NCBI GenBank assembly: GCA_039881045.1
Contig: JAYWVB010000001.1
Location: 62,001-126,000 of the forward strand
Reading direction: 5' to 3'
From: Chaetomium olivaceum
Taxonomy: Eukaryota > Ascomycota > Sordariomycetes > Sordariales > Chaetomiaceae
DNA: 64,000 nucleotides
Part shown: positions 34,401-44,451 of the stretch, one piece after another
Layout of the letters: the number at the start of each line of letters is the position of its first letter
How positions within the stretch are numbered: the first letter of the stretch is position 1
Translations under genes and position numbers: made by a program
The notes under the pieces: model-generated
What the model saw: only the letters and a program-made list of their open reading frames with translations
What the model was told of the DNA's origin: nothing
Databases searched by the model: none

Positions 34401-34847
34401 CCCCATTGTTGCTCGTTTCTCTTTTCCCTTTTCCCTTTTCCCCCCCAGTCCACTAGTTCAACGATCCGCCATCGGTGTCGTGCCGTCTCGGATCAGATCA
34501 CATCAGATTTTGTGACCCGCAACGGTTGCGTTCCCATCCCGGCGCTTGCGCATGCATGCCCGCTGCTTGTTGCGGTGAATCCCCCCCGGCATACATAACT
34601 TCCGAGGGACGCCCGCCCGTGGCCCCACCCTTCCGGAATCTCTCCTCCCGGTTCTGGTTTTTGACAGTAGTTAAGCAGGCACACAGAGCTAGACTCGTCC
34701 TGTCTGTTTGAAAAGGTGGCAGTAACATACAAACACATCATAACAAAACGACCAGAGAGTCCCTATCGACTGTGGGTGTAAACCGGACATCGCCGGCTAC
34801 GGCAACAGAACCACCGACACTACAGCGTCTGGCCGATATCCACCGAT

Positions 34848-37556
34848 ATGGTACGCTCGACGGGCATTGGTATAGCTGGGAGTCGTTTGGAAACTAACAA
34901 TGCCACAGGAAACAGTACGTTTCGCCGCCATGGAGCGGCAACCCCAGGAGATGCGAGAGAAGGCGCGGGGGCGGGATGTGTTCTTCTCGACGGCGAGGGT
35001 AGAGGAAAGGCCGTACTCGGTATACACCGAGTTCATGGAGTCGGATACCGAGATCGAACAAGGGGACGACCAGGAAGACGACTCGGAGGTGTACAGCGAG
35101 TTTGGGGATTTGGAAGGGATAGAAGAGGGCGAGTGCTCGCCTCGCATCAGCATCGGTTCAGTGAGTTCCCCCTGACATCAACGGCCAAACTAGTTCTGGG
35201 TGGTTTACTCATTGATACGCAGTCCGGGGGGCAACCAAGTTTCACAACATTGTCGACACAGGACGAGGTTCACACACCGAGCTCACTGCGGCACCGGCCG
35301 TTTCTGTTCGATCATGATGCAAAGCAGCAAGTTGAGGGACCTAGGGGACCTCACTTGTTTCGCAGCTCCATGTCCTCGGCGCAGTCGATCGAGCTTCAAC
35401 ATGCGCTCTCGCTTTCGCCCGTCACTCCGAAGAACCCGCATCTGATGGACCTACACCTCCAAAACTTCCACCCTACTCCCCTCCCCAGGAAGAGGCGCGA
35501 CACGGGCCCCTTTCAGTTTACGGACGAGGAACTCGACACCTCGGCCCTTCCCGACTGGACCCCGGAAATGGTCGCCCAACAAATGCTCAACGCCGGCGTT
35601 GAGCTTGTTGCCTCGGAGAGATTTGTGGAGAACGATATCAACGGCGCGATCTTGATCACGTTGAAGTTTGAGGACCTGAAGGAGCTTGGGATCGCTTCGT
35701 TTGGCGTGAGGACACAGATTTGGGACGAGATCCACAAGATAAGGCATCTCAAGAAGCCGGAGCCAATGCCGGAGACCCCGATCGAAGACGAGCCGGATAA
35801 GAAGGTGAAGAGGGAGTTGCGAAGGCAGGAGAGCGGTGCTGGAAGCAGAAAGCAGAAGCCGCGCGTGAAGGTGAACGATGTCATCTCTCCTCTGGAGTCG
35901 GTGTCCATCGTGGGCATCGAGCAGGTCCTGCCGAAGCCCCATACCTGCTCGAAGGGCGAGAACTGCGCCAAGTGGAAGCGGAACCAGCGGTTGATGGAAG
36001 CTTTCAAGAAGGACCACCCCTTCATCAACGACAATGGTATTATCATGGTCGCAGGCGACCCCGGAAACCCGGAGACGGCCGGCGCCATTGTGGCGAGCGA
36101 TGACTTCCGTCCCGTGTCGGACGCTGTCCCTTCGGTGGTCGCTTCGTCGGATGTCATGGGCCCGGGCAGCCTACCCCCCCTTCAGTATCTTCAGGAAGCG
36201 GCGCTACGCAACCTCCAAGCAAGAGACCCCCAGGAAAACGTCCGGCAGTTCCTCGACTTCCAGCGTCCGCACGCCGGTGCCTCCAGTGAGGTCCCTCCCA
36301 CACCCCCCTTTGAGATTTTCCCTCAGGGCAACCAGAAAGCGGCACATGCGGGGCTCCGGGGTCTTCCCAAGCTTGCTATCCCTTCTCAGCCCGCGGTTAC
36401 CGCTCAGAGGCGGGAGCCTCAATCGGCACAGTCCCGGTCTGCTCGTCCCGTGTCGCAAGTCATCCCATCATTCCGGGAGCTCAGCCCGTCGTCAGATGAG
36501 GGTACTCCCACCCCCACGGCGCCGTACAGATTCGGCACACCCTTTTCGGATATGGATGTTCCTGTCACGATGACGGAGCTTCCTCCTGTCTCGCGCGACT
36601 TTTCCCAGTCGGTCCCGCCAGACATGAACTACCGCCACAACCCGGCGCCCCGTTCCATGTCCCGCAACACCATTCGCCGGCCATCCTTCCCGGTCATGCC
36701 TGCGCTGGACGAGAACTCAATCGTAACCCCCCTTACCAAAGCACCCAACGGCTCTTTCTCCCAGCGCGTCGGCCAGCGTCCGCTCCAAGCACCTCCCCGT
36801 GTTCAATACCCTTGGACGCAAACCGAGCGCCCAACTCTCGAGAAGGCCGTTCCACCCATGCCAGGCTCCGCCGCCGGTACGGGCAACACCACTACTACCG
36901 GCACGGTAAAGACGGTCAACATCAACGGCCGGCTGTCCCCCATCAGCGACAAGCCGCAGGTCGACATGACCGGTGGCAGCGCCATCTCCTACCAAGGCCT
37001 GATGCGCAAGCGCAAGACCAAGATGCTCCGGCACGAGTGGCACGAGCACTTCTTCACGCTCCGTGGCACCCGCCTGACCATGCACAACAAGGATGCCGCG
37101 ACGGCCGCCGCGGCCACCGCGAGCATGAACAAGACGCTCGAGTACATCGACATCGACGACTACGCCATCGCATGCGGCACTGCCGCCAGCGGCTCCAAGC
37201 TCAACGCCGCCTTCAAGGCAATGCACATCCGCCGAAGCAGCGACGACGCCAAGGCCAAGGGCGACGTCGCAGCCTTCAGCTTCCAGCTGATCCCGCAGGA
37301 TGCCAAGGGCGGCGTCCGGCTCAAGAAGCGCGAGAGTGTTGTGCCGGGCAGCATGTCCTCTGCGGCTGCTGTGGGCAAGGACAAGGAGGTACCGCCTCCG
37401 ATTGAGGGTGCCGCGAACGGGACGGGCAAGACGCATCATTTTGCGGTCAAAGGCCGGGATGAGCGCATTGATTGGATGCGTGAGCTGATGCTGGCGAAGG
37501 CGAAGAAGCAGAAGGGGGAGGGGTTTGAGGTGAGCGTTAATGGAAATATGATTTAG
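34848..37556 (+). CDS. SAM and PH domain protein (Boi/Pob1-like polarity factor without SH3)
   Basis: Two main coding exons, (34900 or 34909)-35160 and 35223-37556, join in phase across a GTGAGT...CGCAG intron, giving about 862-864 residues. The start is ambiguous. ATG at 34900 lies inside what looks like a 58-nt intron (34851-34908; GTACGC donor, CTAAC branch, CCACAG acceptor). If that intron is spliced, the first exon contributes only the ATG at 34848-34850. Domains: an acidic N-terminus, a SAM domain near residues 197-265 (WTPEMVAQQML ... LKFEDLKELGI), a long Pro/Ser-rich linker, and a C-terminal PH domain near 675-850 (GLMRKRKTKMLRHEWHEHFF ... FAVKGRDERIDWMREL). SAM+PH pairing recalls yeast Boi1/2 and fission-yeast Pob1, which act at growth sites with Cdc42 and the exocyst, but no SH3 domain is visible. 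Confidence 0.85.
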   Translation: MVRSTGIGIAGSRLETNNATGNSTFRRHGAATPGDAREGAGAGCVLLDGEGRGKAVLGIHRVHGVGYRDRTRGRPGRRLGGVQRVWGFGRDRRGRVLASHQHRFSEFPLTSTAKLVLGGLLIDTQSGGQPSFTTLSTQDEVHTPSSLRHRPFLFDHDAKQQVEGPRGPHLFRSSMSSAQSIELQHALSLSPVTPKNPHLMDLHLQNFHPTPLPRKRRDTGPFQFTDEELDTSALPDWTPEMVAQQMLNAGVELVASERFVENDINGAILITLKFEDLKELGIASFGVRTQIWDEIHKIRHLKKPEPMPETPIEDEPDKKVKRELRRQESGAGSRKQKPRVKVNDVISPLESVSIVGIEQVLPKPHTCSKGENCAKWKRNQRLMEAFKKDHPFINDNGIIMVAGDPGNPETAGAIVASDDFRPVSDAVPSVVASSDVMGPGSLPPLQYLQEAALRNLQARDPQENVRQFLDFQRPHAGASSEVPPTPPFEIFPQGNQKAAHAGLRGLPKLAIPSQPAVTAQRREPQSAQSRSARPVSQVIPSFRELSPSSDEGTPTPTAPYRFGTPFSDMDVPVTMTELPPVSRDFSQSVPPDMNYRHNPAPRSMSRNTIRRPSFPVMPALDENSIVTPLTKAPNGSFSQRVGQRPLQAPPRVQYPWTQTERPTLEKAVPPMPGSAAGTGNTTTTGTVKTVNINGRLSPISDKPQVDMTGGSAISYQGLMRKRKTKMLRHEWHEHFFTLRGTRLTMHNKDAATAAAATASMNKTLEYIDIDDYAIACGTAASGSKLNAAFKAMHIRRSSDDAKAKGDVAAFSFQLIPQDAKGGVRLKKRESVVPGSMSSAAAVGKDKEVPPPIEGAANGTGKTHHFAVKGRDERIDWMRELMLAKAKKQKGEGFEVSVNGNMI

Positions 37557-38846
37557 TGGGGGGGAGTTTGATTGATGGGTGAGGGTTTTGGGTTATGATG
37601 TTGGATGGGTGAGAGTTTCTTGGATGATGATGACGACGACGGGTATATATGTTTGCGTTTTGGTTTGGTTTCCTTTCTTTTATATCCTCCGCCTCTGGGC
37701 CTTTCTCCTTCCTCTCTACTCTTCTTCACTTCTTTTTGGGTTATTTTCTTTCTTTCTACCTGTCACGATGATACCTTTTTTGACTTTTCTCTCTCTTCGC
37801 ACCTCTCCCTCCTGTTCTTTTTCTGTCTTGTCTCTGATCTCTTGAGGGTTATATCCTGGATATCCTGCATGACCTGGCGCGGTTTGGCGTTTGACTTTTT
37901 GTGCCACGGCTGGAAGGGGATGAATGGTTTGGGGGACTAGATGCGCTTGAGATATGGCAACATATTGACTACATTCGCTTCAATGGATGATGAGATGAAT
38001 GGGTGGGCTGAGGTGGTTGGTGCTTGGTGAATGAAGACTGTAGTTAGTTATGTTTAGCTGATATGAAAAGTATGTGCCTTTAACTGTCTGTATCTGTCCA
38101 ATGTGAGGGTGAGACTGGGTGGTAGTGTCTAGACTAGGACCGCTCTCTCTCGGAGAAGAAGAGAGTGTAGGTTGAGTAGCGAGAGCTGCCATTGACTTAT
38201 ATTTGGCTGATAGTGAAAAGAATATTATTTCCACTGTTCAAATTCATTTAGTGTGTTGGTGAAATGGATATCAAGTAGTTGAGATTATAGCGCCTTTTTT
38301 CGAGATTATGAGTTGTGTTGTACGACGTAAGTCTTGTTGTTAATTATGATCAACGGGTGATGAAAAGGATATGCCTACGGCTGTCTGGATTTTGTTCAAT
38401 CCGTTGGTGAAAATGTATCAACCATTAGAAGTTTAGGAGGGATTTCTTTTTTTGAGGTTATTGAGATGCCTTCACTTCATGTTATGCAGTTTTCATGTCA
38501 AGTTACGTGAAGAGAAAACAATCAATATTGGTCTCGCTGTAGGAGTAATAGTCTATGCTATGTTTATTGTTTACGCGAGGTCATCGAGATTGTGATGCTA
38601 AGATAGACCAGGCAAGCTGCCCTACATTGAGCGAGAATAATGCATGGTAACTTAGAGAAGATGAATTGATGCGTGTCTCGTTTTCGACATGATACATACA
38701 TCCAGCACCTCATCTATTTTGTACAAGTACATCTAGATCCCGATCCCCACCAGGAAACGGCAAATGGGCCTTTTCGCCTCTCCCTAGTAGTCCCACCCAC
38801 GATAATTATACAACCAATCTAAACCAACCCGGACCATCACACCCCC
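37557..38846. other. Convergent intergenic region with a diverged tandem repeat
   Basis: 1.3 kb between converging stop codons. 37557-37900 is T/C-rich and is probably the 3' UTR of the SAM-PH gene. 38040-38560 is AT-rich and carries diverged copies of a ~150-bp unit (listed separately). No gene is recognised. Confidence 0.55.
38040..38560. repeat. Diverged tandem repeat, period about 147-152 bp, 3-4 copies
   Basis: Copies align on a core 'TGAT..GAAAAG.AT.TGCC....CTGTC' followed by 'TTGGTGAAA.TG'. GAAAAG anchors sit at 38065, 38215 and 38362, with a weaker fourth (GAAAAC) near 38514. Second halves also align between copies, for example a T6-7 run followed by GAG.TTAT(T)GAG near 38300 and 38450. 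Divergence is high, with few exact stretches over 10 bp, so the duplication is old. Not coding. Confidence 0.5.
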
Positions 38847-39920
38847 TCATGCAGAAGAAAGCATAGTCGCAGGCGTAGGCGACGGCGCGCCCGCGTTAGC
38901 CGACATCTCCAGGCGCAGCAAATCGGCCTCCTTCTGGACCAGGTCCCAGTTGACGTGCTTCCACCACTTCTCGGCGTAGCCCAGCTTGCCGCGGTCGGGC
39001 GCGCCGACGCCGAAGCCATAGTCCCACAGCCACACGTGCTCCCACGTGTTGATGCACAGCACGGGCAGCAGGTCGGTGCCGCCCGGAGCGTGCGCCACGC
39101 GCCGCGCCGCCGCCGAGCCGCCGAACCTGCTGCTGCCCGGCCCCGACCCCGCCCCGTACGCCGTCTTCTCGAGGTAGGCCCGGCCGCCCTCGATGCCGGC
39201 CTCGCTGCCGCTGCCGGCCGAGGTGTTCATGTCGTGTTCTTGGCGCCGCCAGTGGGCGCCGGGGTAGGGGGAGCCGGCGGCGTAGGTGGCGAGGACCTTG
39301 AAGGAGACGGGCAGGCCGGGCTGGGAGGTCTTGACCAGCCACACGAAGCCCGGGCCGAACATGCCCGCGGCCGTGTAGACCATCTCCTGGCGGAGGGTGT
39401 CGATGGAGCCGAAGGACTGCTCGAGGCGGCTGCGCAGGGGCTCGGGCATCTCGACTGGCTGGGGCGAGATGTGCTTGAAGAAGAAGTGGTTGTTGTGGAT
39501 CATGCTGGCGTGGTTGAAGATGGGCGCCGAGCCCGGGTCGCGCGCCGTGCTGAGCAGGATGTCCTTGACGTGGTGGGACTCGTACTCGGTTTCTGGGAGG
39601 GGTTGTTAGTCTGCGAGTTCTCTTGCCTTGTCTCATCGACTACAGGGTATATAAGAGAAGGGGGGAAGAGGGGAACATGCCTGCTGTCAAGACGTTCAAC
39701 TTCTGCAAAAGATATGTCTGGTACTGGGTCCAGGAGATGTTGAAGGCGGCAGGCGACAGGAAGTCGGAAATGCCATGTTGTGTAGCCTCGTCTTCAGGTT
39801 GTAGGAGAGAGGGGCGAGGGCGTGCATTGATCGTGCCTGGCAGGCCAGCGGTAGCAAAGTCGACTTTGCGGGCGTACCGACTCGCGGCCGCATCGCTATC
39901 CTTAACCCTGGGCGCAGCAT
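38847..39920 (-). CDS. Mitochondrial small-subunit ribosomal protein of the SOD-like mS42/mS43 family (one-base deletion in exon 1)
   Basis: mS42 (Rsm26) and mS43 (Mrp1) are Fe/Mn-superoxide-dismutase-like proteins of the fungal mitoribosome small subunit that have lost enzyme activity. Exon 1 (39920-39681) starts with an Arg-rich presequence (MLRPGLRIAMRPRVGTPAKS). Near 39795 the frame shifts; one missing base (CTGAAG for CTGGAAG on the minus strand) restores ISWTQYQTYLLQKLN. Exon 2 is 39592-38847. The intron (39593-39680) has a GC donor (CAG|GCATGT). SOD-like features include IFNHASMIHNNHFFFKHISP, GMFGPGFVWLV and LPVLCINTWEHVWLWDYGF. Corrected length is about 328 residues. Whether it is mS42 or mS43 I cannot decide. 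The alternative to a deletion is a sequencing error. Confidence 0.8.
39593..39680 (-). other. GC-AG intron of the mS42/mS43 gene
   Basis: Minus strand GCAG|GCATGT ... CCCAG|AAACC, 88 nt, phase 1. The alternative GT two bases downstream gives the wrong frame for the conserved ETEYESHHVKDILL segment, so GC is favoured. Confidence 0.7.
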
Positions 39921-40506
39921 GGTTTGTGGTGGGGTTTTCTGGTCGGAGGTTCGGAGGGTAAAGGAGCTCGGTCGGCTTGTCTCTCCCTTTCCTTGGGGGG
40001 GTTATCGTCGGAAGAAAAGGGCGTCGAGTCAAGTGGTGTTGTGTGCTGTCCCGCCCTCGTCGTCGCCGCTTTTTTTGCCGAATCTCGCGCCTTGGGAACT
40101 TTTTTGGCTGCAGGGGAGGTGGGGGGTGCTGTATTAGCGCCTAAGAATTGAGGCATTGAAGGTTTCTTGATCGAGTGATAAAACCCTAACCCTTGCTTCG
40201 GCAACCCTTGTTGCTCGCCATGCTCACATCAGAAGTTCATTTTCCACCTGTCTTGGAGTTCCAGTTCTCTGGGATATCTTGCGTTACTCGCTATGATATT
40301 CAATACGCTAATTCTCTGCTCTTTACCGTAAAAATACTCCCATCCAATGCCTGTTAACTCCGACGCAAATGCAGACTAGACCAAGTGAACTGGTCGAACA
40401 CAGAACCCCCAGACTGGAGTATCGAATCGAGCAAAACCACACCCTAGACACGGAATGCCGAGAATATGTCTGTTATACAGCGTGCCCCCTCCATCCAGGT
40501 ATGCCA
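39921..40506. other. Intergenic region between the mS42/mS43 start and the next minus-strand stop
   Basis: 586 nt containing the promoter of the mitoribosomal protein gene and the 3' UTR of the downstream-located hypothetical gene. Nothing else recognised. Confidence 0.5.
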
Positions 40507-41748
40507 TCAGATGTCGTTCTCAACCATACCTAACACATCCAGCTCCGTGCGGACCATTCTCTCAAATTCCTCCCTATCGATGCCCGAAGCCCGCGATAAC
40601 AGGAACAGGCTCCTGATGCTGCGCGAGATATGCTGCTTCACGCCGAACTCGGTCTGCTCACGGCTCTCGGCGGCCTCCTCGAGCCTGGCGACTGTCTGGG
40701 ACGCGTTGGAGCTGGCGCTACCAGGGCGCGGATGAGCGAGCACCCACGACTCCTCCTGACTATTTCGGGAACCGGCTGAGTGCACAGACTCGGGTTTGAT
40801 GGGAACAGGTTGGGCTAGTGTCGGGCCATTGTTTGTTTTCCCATTGACGTTTGCGGGCTCCGGCTTTGCTAGGCTGACAGGTGGAAGTGGCCCGACATGC
40901 TCGCCGTGTTCCCTGAGATTCTCTTCCTCGTCGGGGTCGTGGTTGTCCATGGCTGGCTGGACCGAGTCGTACTGGGCAAAGTACGCATCCTCGGCTTCGG
41001 TAGACTGGCTGGGCTGATTATCGGCCTGGGCCGTCTGCGCAGTTGCTCCCGGGGCCGGCGAACGCTTTACCGCCGGTGTCCTCGACGGTGTTGCGTCGTA
41101 CCGAGCCCAATAGTCATCATCGTCATCTTCATCGTCGTCCGCAGTAGCTTGCGCGCTCCAACCACTCTTAGAGTTTGCTGCATGGGTACTGCCGGTGACC
41201 GATAACCCACTGGTTTTGGGTTTTGTCGCTTCAAACAGCCGTTCGGCTTCGTTCACGTCGCGGGAGCCACCGAAAGCATCAACGGTAGAAGGGTCGACAG
41301 TCCCAACTTCGCCCACTCGCCAGCCATCACCTCCACCCTCGGGGTCGCCTGTGCAGTAGACGAGCCGGAAGAAGAGCTGGAGGTCGTTGAGGACGACCAT
41401 GGACTGGAGTGTCTCCTGGTCTAGTCGCTTGTATCTGGTGTTGACGCCGTGGTCCCAGTCCACCTCAACCTCGCCGGAGACCGGGTGAGGATCCAAGTCG
41501 CCGCTTCGGGCGACACTCGTCAGCTTGGCCACCTTGGAAGGATCATAAGTCAGGAGCCGGATCCATGGTTCTGTGGAGGCTGAGGATAATAGCTGAACCC
41601 GCTGTCGGAGAATCGGCGAAAGTGCTGGCAGTACCGTTGTGGCAGGCTCTGTTGAGGCAGCCGCACCAGGCAGAGCTGAGAGCACCGGCGTTACTGTGTT
41701 TCGGATGTTTGGAGGGGCAACAAGTGATTGTGGTAGTGGGACGGCCAT
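40507..41748 (-). CDS. Conserved-looking hypothetical protein with paired Y-W/F-A-x-Y-D motifs
   Basis: Single exon of 413 residues from ATG at 41748 to TGA at 40507. Earlier in-frame codons lack an ATG. The N-terminal ~150 residues look folded (QRVQLLSSASTEPWIRLLTY, VDWDHGVNTRYKRLDQETLQ, MVVLNDLQLFFRLVYCTG). The middle is acidic and disordered, with a DDDEDDDDD run. Two short related motifs, DYWARYD near residue 210 and AYFAQYD near 255, may be linear binding motifs. The last ~60 residues are helical and charged (TEFGVKQHISRSIRSLFLLS ... EEFERMVRTELDVLG). I do not recognise the family. Codon use is like its neighbours and the gene looks intact. Confidence 0.8.
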   Translation of the reverse strand: MAVPLPQSLVAPPNIRNTVTPVLSALPGAAASTEPATTVLPALSPILRQRVQLLSSASTEPWIRLLTYDPSKVAKLTSVARSGDLDPHPVSGEVEVDWDHGVNTRYKRLDQETLQSMVVLNDLQLFFRLVYCTGDPEGGGDGWRVGEVGTVDPSTVDAFGGSRDVNEAERLFEATKPKTSGLSVTGSTHAANSKSGWSAQATADDDEDDDDDYWARYDATPSRTPAVKRSPAPGATAQTAQADNQPSQSTEAEDAYFAQYDSVQPAMDNHDPDEEENLREHGEHVGPLPPVSLAKPEPANVNGKTNNGPTLAQPVPIKPESVHSAGSRNSQEESWVLAHPRPGSASSNASQTVARLEEAAESREQTEFGVKQHISRSIRSLFLLSRASGIDREEFERMVRTELDVLGMVENDI

Positions 41749-43070
41749 TGCGATGATGAACCGTGTGTAGATGAGCAATGATGGATTTGCTCAGGTCCAA
41801 AATGAGGTCCGAAGTAGGATAAAAAGAAGAGAAGGCAGGAATATAAACGACGGGATATGATCCGGGGGTGTAAAGTTGATGTGTCAAGCTCAGGCGACGA
41901 CTTGATCACATGGGACTATCAGTCACGAACCAGCCAACTGCCAAGTTTGTCTGTTCACTGAGGACGATGCTGCTTTTGCTCTAGCAAACTTGAGACTTCA
42001 AGCACAAAATCAGTCATAAAAAAGGTATGTGACGATGAAGAAGAGAAGAGAAAAAGAAGTGAAACACAAACAAATGAGAAATCACTCCTGCGGACTGCGG
42101 ACGGTTGAATTGTGCCACGAGCTCACACAGAGAGACAGGGCAGTTTTGGCAGTTAGGTGGGCCAGGCCGACCACCGTGAACCCCGCCATGTGAGAGCTGG
42201 GGGAACTGCGATTTGCGATGCAAGCTCTCCGGCTGTCTGTTTGGTCGCGACTGCTCTTCCGTACTGCCGCCGACTCCACTCATGCAGTGTCGGGCATTTC
42301 AGCCAATTGAGAAGCCTTAGCGATTCGGGCGGAGGGAACCAATGAACAAGGGCAAGTTACAGCAATCGTCCACTGTCTTGTGGGGGGACCTCAGTCCAGG
42401 CAAATTACCGAAGAGGATGCAATGCGGTACATTCAGCCCGAGGGACACATACCACGTAGTAAACACAAAGTCGGCTGCCGGAGTATCTTGCCGAAAATGT
42501 GGGACAGTTCCGAACCGTTTGGGAGTCTGCGTGGGGTGGTTGGGGTGTCTCGGTGTCAGCCGGACCGGAGCTGGGATTGATTGTCTTTCGGCGTTTCCAG
42601 GTTTGTTCCAACGCCGATTGCGATACTGTGTATGTCGATAATGCGATTGCAGTTATCGGAGGATGCCGAGCGGCCCAGGCCCCTGCAGGTCGGAGCGGCA
42701 ATGTGTCGTCACCACCTGCCAGCACTCCAAAAATTATTCTGCCAAATTGGACGACTACACGATTGACGGATAACAACGGCCTCGAGCGTGACCTCCAAAT
42801 CGTCCGAACACACTGCTCTAGAGCTAACACAGTACTTCAAATCGTTGACTGTGTTTCCAATTTTGTTTCCAATTTCCACTGCATGACGGCGGCATTGGAA
42901 CACGGCGCAAAAAAAATAATAAAAAAAATACAGCAGGATTTCTTCGCACACGTGAAGTAACCAACGAGACAACAACAAGGGAGGCAACGTGACCGACCGA
43001 ACATCTTCAGCATCCGTTCCCAACGAGATATCTTCTGCAGCCCGGATACTCGACCGGCTCCACTGGATGA
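41749..43070. promoter_or_regulatory. Divergent promoter region, hypothetical gene / TPC1-like gene
   Basis: 1.3 kb between diverging start codons. Open frames here are short and unremarkable. There is an A-rich run (AAAAAAAATAATAAAAAAAA-like) at about 42909-42930. No gene, tRNA or defined site is recognised. Confidence 0.5.
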
Positions 43071-44138
43071 ATGTCACTCAAGGGTGACCGCCTCAAGGAT
43101 GAGGGCTCTCGTCTGCAAGTCACGGCCGCCGGGGCCACGGCTGGCCTAGTCGCTCGGTATGCTCTCCCCAGCTATCTCCCATCTTAGAAACCACACTATA
43201 ACCAACACTACCTAGCTCTGGTACTCGCTAACACCTACCCCCTTCCAGCTTCGTCATCGCCCCCCTCGACGTCGTCAAGATCCGCCTCCAACTCCAAACC
43301 CACTCCCTCTCCGACCCCCTCTCCCACCGCGACCTCCAAGGCGGGCCCATCTACAAAGGCACAATCCCAACCCTCCGCCACATCCTCCGCGCCGAAGGGA
43401 TAACCGGCCTCTGGAAGGGCAACGTCCCCGCCGAACTCCTCTACGTCTGCTACAGCGCGATCCAATTCACCACCTACCGCACCACCACGCTCCTCCTACA
43501 CCAGACCCTCGGCGAGGGCACGCTGCCGCAGTCCGCCGAGTCCTTCATCGCGGGCGCCGTGGGCGGCGGCACGGCCACCGCGGCTACCTACCCGCTGGAC
43601 CTGCTACGCACGCGGTTCGCCGCGCAGGGCAACGACCGCGTCTACACCAGCCTGTGGCGCGCCGTGACCCAGATCGGCCGCGAGGAAGGGGCGCGCGGGT
43701 TCTTTCGGGGGCTGGGTCCGGGTTTGGCGCAGATCATTCCGTACATGGGCTTCTTTTTTTGCCGCGTACGAGACGTTGCGCCCCCATCTGAGCGGGCTGG
43801 AGCTGCCGTTTAGTACCGGCGGTGCGGTCGCGGGGACTATGGCTAGCGTGATGGCCAAGTCGGGGACGTTTCCGCTCGATTTGGTGAGGAAGAGGATCCA
43901 GGTGCAGGGACCGACGCGCGGGCGGTATGTGCATAAGAATATTCCCGAGTATTATGGTGGGACGGTCGGCGCGGTGAGGACGATCTTGCAGAGGGAGGGT
44001 TTCAGGGGGCTGTATAGGGGCTTGACTGTCAGCTTGCTGAAGGCGGCACCGGCAAGCGCTGTGACTATGTGGACTTATGAGCGGGCGTTGAAATTTTATG
44101 GTGGGTTGGGGGAGAAGCGAGAGGAACAGAGTTTGTAG
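43071..44138 (+). CDS. tpc1: Mitochondrial thiamine pyrophosphate carrier, TPC1 type (one-base insertion in a T-run)
   Basis: Tpc1 imports thiamine pyrophosphate across the inner mitochondrial membrane for mitochondrial dehydrogenases. Exon 1 is 43071-43156 and exon 2 is 43249-44138, with a 92-nt intron (GTATGC donor, GCTAAC branch). All three mitochondrial-carrier signatures are present: PLDVVKIRLQ, PLDLLRTRFAAQ and PLDLVRKRIQVQ, each followed by a G-[LF]-x-[KR]-G helix motif (GLWKGNVPAELLYVC, GFFRGLGPGLAQIIPY, GLYRGLTVSLLKAAP). At 43754-43760 a run of seven T breaks the frame between IIPYMGFFF and AYETLRPHL; six T would give an uninterrupted 324-residue carrier. Both halves are fully conserved, so the break is probably a base-call error. 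Substrate assignment rests on overall similarity to fungal Tpc1. Confidence 0.87.
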
Positions 44139-44451
44139 GATGGAACGAAAGGATGCGATATGATAGATACCCTAGACGATAGACTGTAACTGTACGTTTG
44201 TAATAATATCATCAACAGTTTGAGGGCTGGCAATGGCCGAGAGACAGTTCCAGTCATGTCCCCGTCACACAAAGCAAATTTGTCTATCCGACCGGATCTC
44301 TACCTAAATATGGTACAAGCAGCAGCAGTCAAGCCACGCCATCAAACCTCGCTGCTCTCTCTCTCCATCTCTACACGCGGTTCTTCCCGCCGCCCTTTTT
44401 TTTACCCTCAAATCGCCTTGCACAAGGTTAAGCCTTTTTTACTCGCTCCAT
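44139..44451. other. Convergent 3' intergenic region
   Basis: 313 nt between the stops of the TPC1-like and Mic26/27-like genes. Only 3' UTR sequence is expected; no element recognised apart from T-runs near 44395-44402. Confidence 0.5.

Larger units (their letters stand above)
26346..34847. promoter_or_regulatory. 8.5-kb gene-free region upstream of pro1 and of the SAM-PH gene
   Basis: The two flanking genes diverge from here, and no protein-like gene is visible across 8.5 kb on either strand. Many short open frames exist, the longest 256 codons without an ATG start, but none shows domains or splice structure. Base composition is not strongly AT-rich, so it is not an obvious RIP-degraded repeat. 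It contains an octamer cluster at 29399-29658, a (GGACT)n run at about 26790-26810, a hairpin at 31466-31495, a GGCATGGCA-like repeat at about 34133-34170 and a pyrimidine tract at about 34420-34450. Likely content: extended promoters, long 5' UTRs or non-coding RNA; this is inference. Confidence 0.5.

Noticed and set aside
43071..44138. Reading the split carrier gene as two genes or as a pseudogene
   Set aside because: Three complete carrier repeats are conserved and only one base in a T-run separates the frames; a base-call error is more likely.
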